Origin: Paenibacillus sp. 32352
GTDB taxonomy: Bacteria; Bacillota; Bacilli; Paenibacillales; NBRC-103111
Length of the DNA: 64,000 nucleotides
NCBI RefSeq assembly: GCF_002042965.1
Contig: NZ_MZNT01000001.1
Span: 868,001-932,000, forward strand
Direction: 5' to 3'
The notes below the pieces were generated by a model. The model had not been told where the DNA came from, made no database searches, and saw only the letters and a list, made by a program, of their open reading frames with translations. Of the stretch, positions 25,438-35,279 are shown piece after piece. A program made the position numbers and the translations under genes. Positions within the stretch are counted from its first letter, which is position 1, and each line of letters opens with the position of its first letter.

Positions 25438-28400
25438 ATGAGGAAAAAAGGATTCATGTCTGTTCTCCTCGTTACGGCGTTATGTCTAGGCATGCTGACT
25501 TCACCTGCCTCCGCTGTTACTGCAGATGAAGTAGATATAGATTACGCCGTGGATAACGGGACATCGAATCAGGTTGCCAGCGGTTTTTTACACGGGATTA
25601 CAGGGGAGGAGCCCGCGCAATACTTGATTGACGGGGTTAAGGTCCGTGCGATACGCGGATCTGACCACCACCCGAATCTGCCTAGTCTCTTTGAAGAGAA
25701 AACCTATACCCGGGTCAAAGAAACTGGCGCGAAGCTGATGGTAGGGCTTTATTATTACACCAGCCAACCCGGCAATACGTATTGGCCAGGGGATAATGGG
25801 GACTGGAAAACATGGGAAAGCGTTGTGGAAAGTGTCTATCAGGAATCGGTGACGAAGGGACTCGACGTTTATTCCTGGATTCCCTGGAATGAACCTCGGC
25901 TGCAATGGACAACCGCGGTCAGGAACGTGGATAAATATTTGGAAGCTCATAAAGTGGCTTATCGTAAGATGAAGTCGCTGAATCCTTCAGCGAGGATCCA
26001 GGCACCAGAGGATAATTCCTATAACTTTGAATTCATGAAAAAGTTTCTGACCTATTGCAAGGAACAGGGCTGTCTCCCCGATATTCTGAGCTGGCATGAG
26101 CTGTCAGAAGGAGCATCGGACATAGAAGCTCACACGGCGGAGATCAAGAATTGGATGCTGGCGAACGGGATTACCCCGATGCCCATTGCAATCACGGAAT
26201 ACCAAGGTTGCTGCACTTACAACAATATCAACGGTTGGGAAAGCGGTATGGCAGTTTCCTATATCGCGAGACTGGAAAGATCCGTGAAGAACGGGCTGGC
26301 GTACGGACTCAAATCGGCCTGGGATTATTCGGGAGACGATCCCAAATTCGCAGCGAGCCTGGGAGATCTTGCGGACCGGAACAGCGTCACGATGCCTAAA
26401 GGCATATGGTGGGTGTACAACGCCTATAAAGATATGTCAGGACGTTTAGTGGAAGCGCGATCATCCAATAAGAACAAGATCGAAGTATTGGCGAGTCAGG
26501 ATCCGGTCATGAACCGTTCTGTCATCTTAATCGGTAGTGAACATTGGAGGGAGCCTGAGGAAATTACTTTGCGTCTGAATCACCTGGATCATGCCTCCTA
26601 TTTGCTCCGGAATGGCAAGCTGCATCTGAAGGCGGAGATGGTACCTACTGCTGATACGCTGATGTCTCCTTATACGATGCTGGAAGGGGATTATGCCGCA
26701 GCTAACGGCTCGGTGTCGATCAAGCTGCCGCCCTTGTTACCGAAGGCAGCCTACCGGATTTATGTTTCATCCGGCACAGCGGAGGCTCCATCCTATACAG
26801 TAGAGGCCGAATCGCTCCAGGCTCAAGGAACCGCCGGCCGAGTGTACCGGACGTTCGAGGAAAAGGAAGCAAGCGGAGGAAGAGCTGCCATTCTGGAGGC
26901 AACTTCTGCTGGCGATTCACTTACTTACACAATACCGGTAGCTTCCGCAGGGATCTACGATGTAAAAGCGAGAGTGAAGTCGGAAGCGAACCGAGGTATC
27001 TTTCAGTTGTATGTCAATGATCAGGCGTACGGGGGACCGAAGGATACTCACGGACCGTTCGACTACTATACCGTAGATTTCGGACATATTCCGGTTCAAG
27101 GCAATGCTCTTGAGCTGAAGTTCAAAGCCGTCGGCAAGAACAGCTCCTCCTCGAGCTATAACATGGTATTCGACTCGTTCACGTTAAGCAAGCTCGGCGA
27201 GATGAAGCTGTCTCCGCCACAAGGCTTAACCGCCACTGCCGGGGATGCACAGGCTCAGCTCACCTGGACTCCGTTAACGGGAGCCGACAGCTACAACGTA
27301 TACCGGGGATTGACGGCGGAAGGACCGTTCGTAAGCATTGCTTCGCAAATCAGCAAACCTGAATTTACAGATACGGGCTTGGTGAACGGCACAACATACT
27401 ATTACGTAGTATCGGGAGTCAATGCTAACGGGGAGAGCGGTTATTCAGTGCCCATCAAGGCTGTGCCGCAGGGGCTTCTCCCAGTTGCAATCAAACTTGC
27501 CAACATACCTGCGCAGCTAAAGGTGGGCGATACCGTGGCATCCGTTGTATATGCAACCTATAGCGATATGAGTACGAAACCTATCACGGAAGGGGTTGTG
27601 TATGGAAGCAGTGACAGGCACATTGTTGATATTGATGGGAAAGGCATCCTCAGGGCCATCAGTCCGGGCCAAGCCACGATTTCAGCGGCTGTCGGCAGTT
27701 TGCAGACAACGTTTACTCTAACCGTTACGGAGAAGACGCCTTCCACGCCGCAAGCGATATTGACCGGAGCAGACACAGTAAGCGCCGGAGCTGAATTTAC
27801 AGTCGGTTACCAGCTCAAGCATGGTGAGGGTATCTATGCTCAGGATCTCACCTTCACGTATGATCCGAGTCAAATGGATTTCATTTCGGCGGAGACGGTC
27901 AAGAATGGATTAGTGATTGCGGATCAGGCCGTGAAGAACGGTCAAGTCCGAATACTTGCAGCGAGCACGAATCCTGCCTCCGCTGGTGCGGATGGCGATC
28001 AAATCGTGCTGCATTGGAGAGCTAAGCCGAGCTCTCAACCGCAAGTCGCAGTCATTACGCTGTCCAAGGTTATGATTGCCAATGCATCTGGACACGAGAC
28101 ATCATTGCCTGCTGTATCTCACAGCGTGCAAATCATGGCAGTTGATAAGAAAGCGCTTCTGGATTTGATCGGAGATGCGCAAGCCAAGCTGGATGCGGCT
28201 GTAGAAGGTACTCATCCGGGACAATATCCCGCAGGCTCCAAGGCAGTGCTCCAATCCGCCATCAATAAAGCCAGAGCGGTAGCTGAGTCACCGGAAGCAA
28301 CACCGCTTGAGGTACAGCAAGCCGTTACTGATTTGACGGCTGCCATACAAGCCTTCATCCATTCCGTCCATGTGCTTCAGGGCGATCTTAATGGGGACGG

Positions 28401-28563
28401 CAAATATTCCATTGGAGATTTGGGAATAGCTGCTGCGGCATACGGTAAGACATCTGCGGATACAGACTGGGAAGCTTACCGCAAAGCGGATATCAATCAG
28501 GATGGCCGAGTCGATATTATCGATTTGGCAGCCATAGCGGCTAATATCGCTCTGGTACGTTAA
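25438..28563 (+). CDS. Secreted clan GH-A glycosidase with CBM, Fn3, cohesin, FIVAR and dockerin
   Basis: This 1041-residue protein has a signal peptide (1-26) and a TIM-barrel glycosidase domain (about 30-345) with clan GH-A features. IPWNEP places the acid/base at Glu152, and ITEYQG places the nucleophile at Glu254. GH39 or a relative is plausible, but the family is not certain. Then follow a beta domain (345-440), a CBM6/35-like module (445-585), Fn3 (590-680), a bacterial Ig-like module (682-762), a cohesin-like domain (772-900), a FIVAR-like helical spacer (903-980) and a type-I-like dockerin (981-1041). The dockerin has two calcium loops, DLNGDGKYSIGD and DINQDGRVDIID. ATG 25438 is 8 nt after AAGGAG; a GTG at 25429 overlaps it. 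Cohesin and dockerin in one chain suggest self-assembly. Confidence 0.88.
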   Translation: MRKKGFMSVLLVTALCLGMLTSPASAVTADEVDIDYAVDNGTSNQVASGFLHGITGEEPAQYLIDGVKVRAIRGSDHHPNLPSLFEEKTYTRVKETGAKLMVGLYYYTSQPGNTYWPGDNGDWKTWESVVESVYQESVTKGLDVYSWIPWNEPRLQWTTAVRNVDKYLEAHKVAYRKMKSLNPSARIQAPEDNSYNFEFMKKFLTYCKEQGCLPDILSWHELSEGASDIEAHTAEIKNWMLANGITPMPIAITEYQGCCTYNNINGWESGMAVSYIARLERSVKNGLAYGLKSAWDYSGDDPKFAASLGDLADRNSVTMPKGIWWVYNAYKDMSGRLVEARSSNKNKIEVLASQDPVMNRSVILIGSEHWREPEEITLRLNHLDHASYLLRNGKLHLKAEMVPTADTLMSPYTMLEGDYAAANGSVSIKLPPLLPKAAYRIYVSSGTAEAPSYTVEAESLQAQGTAGRVYRTFEEKEASGGRAAILEATSAGDSLTYTIPVASAGIYDVKARVKSEANRGIFQLYVNDQAYGGPKDTHGPFDYYTVDFGHIPVQGNALELKFKAVGKNSSSSSYNMVFDSFTLSKLGEMKLSPPQGLTATAGDAQAQLTWTPLTGADSYNVYRGLTAEGPFVSIASQISKPEFTDTGLVNGTTYYYVVSGVNANGESGYSVPIKAVPQGLLPVAIKLANIPAQLKVGDTVASVVYATYSDMSTKPITEGVVYGSSDRHIVDIDGKGILRAISPGQATISAAVGSLQTTFTLTVTEKTPSTPQAILTGADTVSAGAEFTVGYQLKHGEGIYAQDLTFTYDPSQMDFISAETVKNGLVIADQAVKNGQVRILAASTNPASAGADGDQIVLHWRAKPSSQPQVAVITLSKVMIANASGHETSLPAVSHSVQIMAVDKKALLDLIGDAQAKLDAAVEGTHPGQYPAGSKAVLQSAINKARAVAESPEATPLEVQQAVTDLTAAIQAFIHSVHVLQGDLNGDGKYSIGDLGIAAAAYGKTSADTDWEAYRKADINQDGRVDIIDLAAIAANIALVR

Positions 28564-28715
28564 AGCTTGTCACGGAGGAGGTTTCCGTCTCCTTTCGTTT
28601 TGTCACATGACGTACTTGAAGCAACCGCAGCATTTTCATTCTAAAGCATGGAGGGAGCCGTAACCGGCTTTCTCTTGCTCATAAAATTATGGATTCTAAG
28701 GAGGATGCAAAAAAG

Positions 28716-31700
28716 ATGAAGCTCAAACGAACGCTTAGCAAGCTGCTTGTCATTGCCACTGCGTTGGCCGGATTAACGACAGGCGGCCTGCTATCCCCAA
28801 CCGTACAGGCAGCGGATACCAATCCCGTTGTTCATGGGCTGAAAGGGGAGTACTACACCAATTCGGGTTCCCCGTCGTTTAATTTCGGGACGTTGAAGTC
28901 AACTGTGCTGGATCCGAATCTGGACTTTGGAAGCTTGGAGACCGCATTCGGTATTCTCACAGGGCAGCAGGACAAAGTCAATGTACGCTGGAGCGGGTTT
29001 ATCGAACCGGAGTTTTCTGAGGATTATACTTTTTACATTATTGGGGATAACGGATTTCGCCTTTGGGTAGATAACAAGCTCGTGATCGACCATTGGGTAA
29101 ACGATTGGGATAAGGAACAGGTCGGTACACCGATTCATTTGACAGCTGGCCAAAAATATCCGATTAAAGTGGAGTATTTCGAAGATACCGGCGGCTCCAA
29201 TATTCATCTGCGCTGGTCCAGCCCGTCAGTAGCGAAAAGCGCAGTGCCCTCAGAAGCTTTGACACCGCCAAGCGGATTTTCCTACGGAGGCAAAGTTTCT
29301 GTGGACGGGAATACCGCTGAGGTGAAGCTGGATCAGGCAGTTCAAGCGCTCCCTGCGGGAGCTGCAGATCATTTCAAGGTGAAGATTATGGGCACAAATT
29401 GGCCGATCACTTCAGCAGCTCTGAAGCCCGGCGACGATAGCGCATTGCTCCTGAACTTCGAGTATCCTGTATATTCGAAGGATGTGTGGCTGGTTAATGC
29501 AAGCTATGACGGTCAAGGAGGGCTGAAAGGAAAGGACGGAGCAGCTGTTCCGGCATTTGAGAAATGGCTTCAGAATGATTCCAAATATCAGATTATGACG
29601 CCGTGGGCGAATCAGGTGACCAAAGAAAATGTGCTGCCTGAATATCCTAGACCGCAGCTTGTCCGGGAGCAGTGGCAAAACTTGAACGGCGAATGGGAGT
29701 TTCAAACGGCAAAAGCGGGAGAGGCCATACCTACAGGGCAAACCCTGAAAGAAAAGATTGTCGTTCCATTTGCCACGGAATCCGTGCTCTCGGGTATCCA
29801 TCGCGTGGAGAACCTAATGTGGTATAAGCGTTCCTTCACGGTACCAGACAATTGGAAGGGTCAAAGGGTGATGCTGAATTTTGGCGCTGTCGACTATTTG
29901 GCAACGGTCTACGTCAACGGCAAGCAGGCTGGTACGCACAAAGGCGGCTACACTTCGTTCAGCCTGGATATTACCGACCAATTGAAGCCAGGAGAGAATG
30001 AGCTTATTGTTCACGTAATGGATAACACGGATATGGGCGAGGACCAGGCGGTCGGTAAGCAAACGGTGAAAAAGCTGGGCGGCATCTGGTATACGTCCGT
30101 ATCAGGCATTTGGCAGACCGTATGGCTGGAGCCTGTGGCACCAGCACATATCGCCAAGCTGGATATGACGCCTGACATTCAGAATCAGGTGCTGAAATTT
30201 ACTGTACCTTCCGAACAGGCGGGCAATCTGACCGTAGAAGCGATTGCTTTCAAGGAGGGGCAGGAAGCAGGAAGAATTAGCGGGCCTGCTGGTCAGGAGC
30301 TCAAGCTGCCGGTGCCGAATGCGAGGCTTTGGTCTCCGGATGACCCGTTCTTATATGATTTGCAGGTTCGATTAAAAAACGGGGATCAAATCGTGGATCA
30401 GGTCAAGAGCTATTTCGGTATGAGAGAAATTAAGCTTGGCAAAGTCGATGGTATTACAAGACCTCTCTTGAACGGCAAGTTCGTCTTCCAAATGGGGCCG
30501 TTGGATCAAGGTTTCTATCCAGACGGTATTTATACGGCGCCAACCGATGACGCATTGAAATTTGATATTCAAACAGTGAAACGCATTGGCATGAACACGA
30601 TCCGCAAGCATATTAAGGTTGAGCCTGCCCGCTGGTACTATTGGGCCGACAAACTGGGTGTGCTGGTATGGCAGGATATGCCGAGTCTGGAGGATCGCCA
30701 AGGCAACCATGGCTCCGATATTTCGCAAGCGGCCAAAACCCAATGGCTTAAGGAATATAAGGAAATGGTCGACCAGCTGCGAAGTGTGCCGTCTATCATA
30801 GAGTGGACTGTATTTAACGAAGGCTGGGGAGAATTCGATTGGGGCGGACAGCAGACGAAGGACGCCGTCAATTATGTAAAGAGTCTCGATTCTACTCGCC
30901 TCATCAATAACGCAAGCGGCTGGCAGGATTCAGGAACTGGCGATTTGGTCGACATGCACTCCTATCCTGCTCCTAATTCGCCGGTACCTACAGATGCTCG
31001 GGCAGCCGTTCTGGGGGAATATGGAGGACTTGGCATACACACGCCGGGGCATGAATGGAGCCCACTCGTATTCTCTTATCAGGAAATGAAAAATAAGAAG
31101 GAAATTACGGATAAGTACATCGACTTCATAAACCAATTGAAGAATCTTAAGGTCAGCCCTGGCCTTAGCGCTGCGATCTATACCCAAATCTCCGATGTGG
31201 AATATGAGATTAATGGCTTGCTGTCTTATGACCGCAAAGTGGAGAAGCTGGACTTTGACCGTATTGCCAAAGCGCATCGCGAATTAATCGGGACAACTAA
31301 CACCGAGGATTTGTCTAAGGGCATTCAGTCAGCAGAGCAGTTTTTTACTACGTTGAAAGCAGGGGATAAGCCTGGCGAATATGCGCCGGAAGTGCTGAAT
31401 CGCTTCCGTGACGCCATCAATGCTGCCAGACAGGTGCTTGCCGCCCCTGGGTCAACTGCAAGCGATTATCAAGCATCACTGAACAGTTTAGCGACGGAGC
31501 AGCAGCTTCTATTTACACTGGTGCATGATCCGATTCCAAAAGGTTCTGTCGTAGATAACTTCGACAGCACGACACTGAACAGCGCTTGGAGCATTTATCG
31601 GCCGAATAATGATAATTGGAGCCTAACCTCGAATCCTGGCAATCTTACCATTCAGACCCAAACTGGGGACAGCTTCGAAAAATCAAATGCGCTTAAAAAT

Positions 31701-32951
31701 GCATTTTTACAAAATGCTCCTTCCGGCGATTTTGTTATAACGGCGAAGGTAAATGCATCGGTAAGGAAAAACTTCCAGCAGGCCGGACTCCTCGTTTGGC
31801 AGGATGAAGATAACTATGTGAGATTCGGTCACGTCTGGGATACGCAGGGAGCTACAGGCAAGTCGCTGGAAACGGCATATGAGAAAAATGCAAAGTATAC
31901 TAAAGCAACGAACATGGCACTGCATCCGGGCTACGATACCTCCTACATGCAAATCCGCAAGGTAGGTAACGTATATACCACTTATTATTGGGATGGCTCC
32001 AGCTGGAAGCAAGCAGCAGATCCGATGACAGTAGAAATATCGAATCCTAAGGTCGGTTTCTATGCCATTTCGGCATCGGACGGAACATCTATTCAAGCGA
32101 AGTTTGATTATTTCTCGGTCGGTCCGGTCACAAATGATCCTGCAGCAGTGCTTACAGGTCCTGCCTCAGTTACGAGGGGGCAAACCTTCGATACCGCTGT
32201 CCGCTTGGATAGCGTGACAGGCAGCGTCTATGCGCAGGATTTGAACTTCACTTATGATGCGAATGAACTGGAGTTCGTCTCCGCCGATAGTTTGATGAAT
32301 GGTTGGATCATCGTCGATAAGAAGGCTGAGCCCGGACATGTCCGTTTGATCACTGCGAATATTAACGGAGCTGCCGCTTCCGGTGAATTGTTCAAGCTTC
32401 AATGGAAAGCGAAAGATGCAGGTGCACAAAATAGCAGCACGATTTCGCTCAACAAGCTTATCATTGCGAACGGACAGGGGAAAGAGACGGAGCTTGAGCC
32501 AGCATCGCTTAGCATTCGTATCGAGGCAGGCGTGGATAAGAGCGCATTGAGCTCATTGATCGCAACGGCCCAAAGCAAGCATGATGCTGCAACGGAAGGT
32601 ACTGCGATTGGTCAATATAAGCCTGGCTCCAAAGCGGCGCTGCAAGCAGCGATTGATCTGGCACAGGCTGTTTATAACAATGCGGCAGCTACTAAGGCAC
32701 AAGTCGAGCAGGCAGTTAACGATTTGAATGCGGCCCTGCAAACGTTTATTCATTCGGTTAATACTCCGCATCATGGCGATGTCAATGGTGACGGCAGGTT
32801 CTCCGTCGGCGATTTGGCGATTGTTGCCGCGGCATACGGCAAAACTTCCGCTGATCCTGATTGGGCTCAATACCAGCAAGCGGATATCAACAACGACGGC
32901 ATCGTTGACCTTGTAGACTTGGCGACACTTGCCCAAAAAATATTGGAATAA
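28716..32951 (+). CDS. Secreted GH2 glycosidase with PA14, lectin-like, cohesin, FIVAR and dockerin modules
   Basis: This 1411-residue protein has a signal peptide (1-32), a PA14 domain (about 33-185; FRLWVDNKLVIDHW), a short Ig-like part, then a complete GH2 core: sugar-binding domain (308-478), Ig-like domain (478-575) and TIM barrel (575-858). VFNEGWGEFDW places the acid/base at Glu702, and LGEYGGLG the nucleophile at Glu768. A helical spacer (865-945), a concanavalin-like module of DUF1349 type (945-1138), a cohesin-like domain (1140-1268), a FIVAR-like spacer (1270-1350) and a dockerin (1350-1411; DVNGDGRFSVGD and DINNDGIVDLVD) follow. The tail parallels that of the preceding enzyme. I chose ATG 28716, 11 nt after AAGGAGG. 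The substrate is unknown; beta-galactosidase or galactofuranosidase types are possible. Confidence 0.9.
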   Translation: MKLKRTLSKLLVIATALAGLTTGGLLSPTVQAADTNPVVHGLKGEYYTNSGSPSFNFGTLKSTVLDPNLDFGSLETAFGILTGQQDKVNVRWSGFIEPEFSEDYTFYIIGDNGFRLWVDNKLVIDHWVNDWDKEQVGTPIHLTAGQKYPIKVEYFEDTGGSNIHLRWSSPSVAKSAVPSEALTPPSGFSYGGKVSVDGNTAEVKLDQAVQALPAGAADHFKVKIMGTNWPITSAALKPGDDSALLLNFEYPVYSKDVWLVNASYDGQGGLKGKDGAAVPAFEKWLQNDSKYQIMTPWANQVTKENVLPEYPRPQLVREQWQNLNGEWEFQTAKAGEAIPTGQTLKEKIVVPFATESVLSGIHRVENLMWYKRSFTVPDNWKGQRVMLNFGAVDYLATVYVNGKQAGTHKGGYTSFSLDITDQLKPGENELIVHVMDNTDMGEDQAVGKQTVKKLGGIWYTSVSGIWQTVWLEPVAPAHIAKLDMTPDIQNQVLKFTVPSEQAGNLTVEAIAFKEGQEAGRISGPAGQELKLPVPNARLWSPDDPFLYDLQVRLKNGDQIVDQVKSYFGMREIKLGKVDGITRPLLNGKFVFQMGPLDQGFYPDGIYTAPTDDALKFDIQTVKRIGMNTIRKHIKVEPARWYYWADKLGVLVWQDMPSLEDRQGNHGSDISQAAKTQWLKEYKEMVDQLRSVPSIIEWTVFNEGWGEFDWGGQQTKDAVNYVKSLDSTRLINNASGWQDSGTGDLVDMHSYPAPNSPVPTDARAAVLGEYGGLGIHTPGHEWSPLVFSYQEMKNKKEITDKYIDFINQLKNLKVSPGLSAAIYTQISDVEYEINGLLSYDRKVEKLDFDRIAKAHRELIGTTNTEDLSKGIQSAEQFFTTLKAGDKPGEYAPEVLNRFRDAINAARQVLAAPGSTASDYQASLNSLATEQQLLFTLVHDPIPKGSVVDNFDSTTLNSAWSIYRPNNDNWSLTSNPGNLTIQTQTGDSFEKSNALKNAFLQNAPSGDFVITAKVNASVRKNFQQAGLLVWQDEDNYVRFGHVWDTQGATGKSLETAYEKNAKYTKATNMALHPGYDTSYMQIRKVGNVYTTYYWDGSSWKQAADPMTVEISNPKVGFYAISASDGTSIQAKFDYFSVGPVTNDPAAVLTGPASVTRGQTFDTAVRLDSVTGSVYAQDLNFTYDANELEFVSADSLMNGWIIVDKKAEPGHVRLITANINGAAASGELFKLQWKAKDAGAQNSSTISLNKLIIANGQGKETELEPASLSIRIEAGVDKSALSSLIATAQSKHDAATEGTAIGQYKPGSKAALQAAIDLAQAVYNNAAATKAQVEQAVNDLNAALQTFIHSVNTPHHGDVNGDGRFSVGDLAIVAAAYGKTSADPDWAQYQQADINNDGIVDLVDLATLAQKILE

Positions 32952-33028
32952 GCTTTTGGAAGGAACGCAGCTTGGAAACGGCCGGTAGATGCAGGCTGTA
33001 ACAGTTGCGTTTCTTTTTCTATTGAGAT

Positions 33029-33062
33029 AGAAGCACCCCATAATTTATTTCGGGGTGCTTCT
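33029..33062. terminator. Terminator hairpin between convergent genes
   Basis: AGAAGCACCCC (33029-33039) pairs perfectly with GGGGTGCTTCT (33052-33062). It separates the cohesin/dockerin operon from the convergent gene at 33095. Confidence 0.7.
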
Positions 33063-33094
33063 GAGTGTTTAATGAAACGAACAGGCTCGTCTTT

Positions 33095-34774
33095 TTACTC
33101 TAACAGATCTTCGATATTCAGGGTGACGCCGCCATAGGAAGCATATCCGTAGCTTTTGGGCTTTCCGTCTGCATCGGTATCGAACAGCAGCTTAGCAGGT
33201 GTCGCACCACCAAGCGCGGAAAACGTTGCTCTAAACTTCATTTCACCCTGTTTTGGACCGGTCAATTGTACATTTGCTTCATAACGGCTTTCCCCGCCTG
33301 CATTAATATTGGTCTTCTCAAATCCATTGTAGAAGTTCACGCCATCATCACTATAATTCACATATTGTACTTCCGTTTGTCCTGAGAAGATAGACGAGGC
33401 ATTTCGAACATAAGAGAGGTACCCGGAGGCTTTTCCTGCAATCTTCCCATTTACATTGGGATTAACGGAATTGAGTACGGTTAAGTCTTTGATCCCATAC
33501 GGGATATTATCTGTAGTGGGTTTAATCGGTACTGTCGGTTTAGGCTTATAATCAAGCAGGCTTACTTTCTGAATCCGCATTTGCGAGCCGCCACTGCCCC
33601 TGTATACTTCCAGCCACATCGCACGCTTGCCGTTCGGATGCCAGGACATTGGCGAGTAGTACACCCAATTTGGATCCGTAGTAAGCTGTATTCCTTTATA
33701 CCCTGATTCGTTTGTAGAACGATCAATGTCGATCAATACGGGACCTATGTTACCCTCCCTGAAATTCCGAACCCCAGTTACTGCATATGTATACAGCGGC
33801 CACATCATATCCGTAAAGGTATATATACCGTAGGGTCTTGGCATAAGCCCAAATATGGCCGGGTCCGTATGGTTTGAGAATCGGGTGCTCATGACCATAC
33901 CCAATCGTTCATCCGGGGAAAAGATAGTTGTTTCATCGTAACCTGGAGTATAAGTAATTTGCGTAGTATTTTCAGTATTCAAATCCTGTACAACAGAATC
34001 TGGAGTGCTGAATGCCTTCCCTCCGACAACGGATATGGCATTTCCTCCCTTTACAAACTGCTTCACTTCTCCTCCTCTTAACGGATTAGGAATCATATAG
34101 CCCGGTTTGTTCGGATCGTCCTTGAAGGTGGGGATACTGCTGATAAGCTGAGCCTTTTCAATTACATAGGTATCCGTTTTACGTGTCAGGACACCGATAG
34201 CTGCTGCACCGCCAATATCCGAGCGGAGTATCGTCCAGCTCATGTGTTTATTGTCAGGCGCTATGATTATTTCTGACCAATGGGCGGTTATGCGTGCATC
34301 ATCTACCAAGGTCGATGGATAGACGACAGGTATTAATTTAGCGCTGGTGCTGCTGTCGATGCTGGGCCCGCATTCAAGCACGTAATCTCCCAGCAATATC
34401 CGCTTATTATCCTGAAAGGGCATAATCCGGATACCAGGTGACTTTGGCTTTGTAGGTATGACCCCAGAGAAGATGACTTTGAAATTCGTTCCATCATCGT
34501 TCATTACCGCTATGTTCCAATAATCCGGAGTATGGATATCCGTTTCCGTTTTATAAATAAGGAGTACTTTTCCAGAGTACGTATAAGTGCTGCTCTCCAG
34601 CTTCTTAACCGAACCCGGCAGTGGAATAGTGCTTATAGCTACCCTTCCAATTCCATTGCTGCTGGCTTCCAGACTGTTACTGTCAGAAGGTGCGTTCGAA
34701 GCCGATGCCGGTGCTGCCACGGAAAATAAAAGACTCATCGCTACCAGTACAGGAACGATTCTTTTTTTCATCAT
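33095..34774 (-). CDS. Secreted protein of unknown function, beta-propeller-like
   Basis: This 559-residue protein has a signal peptide (about 1-26, ending ASAS). The middle shows repeated units resembling TolB/WD40-like propeller blades, such as YWNIAVMNDDGTNFKVI, MSWHPNGKRAMWLEV and TIFSPDERLGMVM. The C-terminal 140 residues (after a Pro/Lys/Thr-rich stretch, about residues 410-425) look like a separate beta-sandwich. No catalytic motif is recognised. ATG 34774 follows GGAGG by 5 nt; ATG 34771 is an alternative. It stands alone on the minus strand between two sugar loci and could bind or process an extracellular polymer. I do not recognise a specific family. Confidence 0.7.
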   Translation of the reverse strand: MMKKRIVPVLVAMSLLFSVAAPASASNAPSDSNSLEASSNGIGRVAISTIPLPGSVKKLESSTYTYSGKVLLIYKTETDIHTPDYWNIAVMNDDGTNFKVIFSGVIPTKPKSPGIRIMPFQDNKRILLGDYVLECGPSIDSSTSAKLIPVVYPSTLVDDARITAHWSEIIIAPDNKHMSWTILRSDIGGAAAIGVLTRKTDTYVIEKAQLISSIPTFKDDPNKPGYMIPNPLRGGEVKQFVKGGNAISVVGGKAFSTPDSVVQDLNTENTTQITYTPGYDETTIFSPDERLGMVMSTRFSNHTDPAIFGLMPRPYGIYTFTDMMWPLYTYAVTGVRNFREGNIGPVLIDIDRSTNESGYKGIQLTTDPNWVYYSPMSWHPNGKRAMWLEVYRGSGGSQMRIQKVSLLDYKPKPTVPIKPTTDNIPYGIKDLTVLNSVNPNVNGKIAGKASGYLSYVRNASSIFSGQTEVQYVNYSDDGVNFYNGFEKTNINAGGESRYEANVQLTGPKQGEMKFRATFSALGGATPAKLLFDTDADGKPKSYGYASYGGVTLNIEDLLE

Positions 34775-35279
34775 GCTCGCCTCCAAATGAATAATTGACC
34801 AGGTTACTGCGTAGGGCTCAATCCATTTTTCCCAATGAAGAGCCTAGCTTGCTTTAGAACTATCCAAACCTGCAAATGTAAAATTACCTTGACCCAATTC
34901 ACCTCCCGTCAGGAAATTGTATCCGGTTACAAAATTCAATATATGATTTGGTAAAAAATTACTCAACAGGTCGTTTTTAAGTTTTTGCAGGGTCATTTTT
35001 AAGGTTGCATAATAACATTGTTGGAGTAGCAGCTCCAAAAAACAGACTTAACAGGACTATGAAGCTGCTCAGGATCTAATAGAAAATCATAAAAATGCCC
35101 TTGTATAAACTTAAAATTGCCCCTTTGATAAATGAATCCTCTTAAAGTATATTTCATGTAAACGGATACAAAAAAAGAACAATGGCCATTGCCATCTTCT
35201 ACCATAGAACTTTGGTAGCGTCGATACATCGCGGCATGTACAATAGTTAGAAAAGGCGTTTGACAAGAAGGGGCAGGGT
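34775..35279 (+). other. Long intergenic region with regulated promoter
   Basis: This 505-bp gap has no convincing gene. It holds the promoter and operator of the kinase gene at 35280 (35088-35153) and a leader of about 120 nt. The left part would contain the minus-strand promoter of the 34774 gene, which was not resolved. Confidence 0.6.
35088..35153 (+). promoter_or_regulatory. Predicted YesN-type operator and promoter (site A)
   Basis: Two direct repeats, CATAAAAATGCCC (35088-35100) and CTTAAAATTGCCC (35110-35122), start 22 bp apart. Two bases later comes TTGATA (-35, 35125-35130), then exactly 17 bp, then TATATT (-10, 35148-35153). The same design recurs at 38812 and 45224. It would drive the kinase/regulator genes at 35280. 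Confidence 0.75.
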
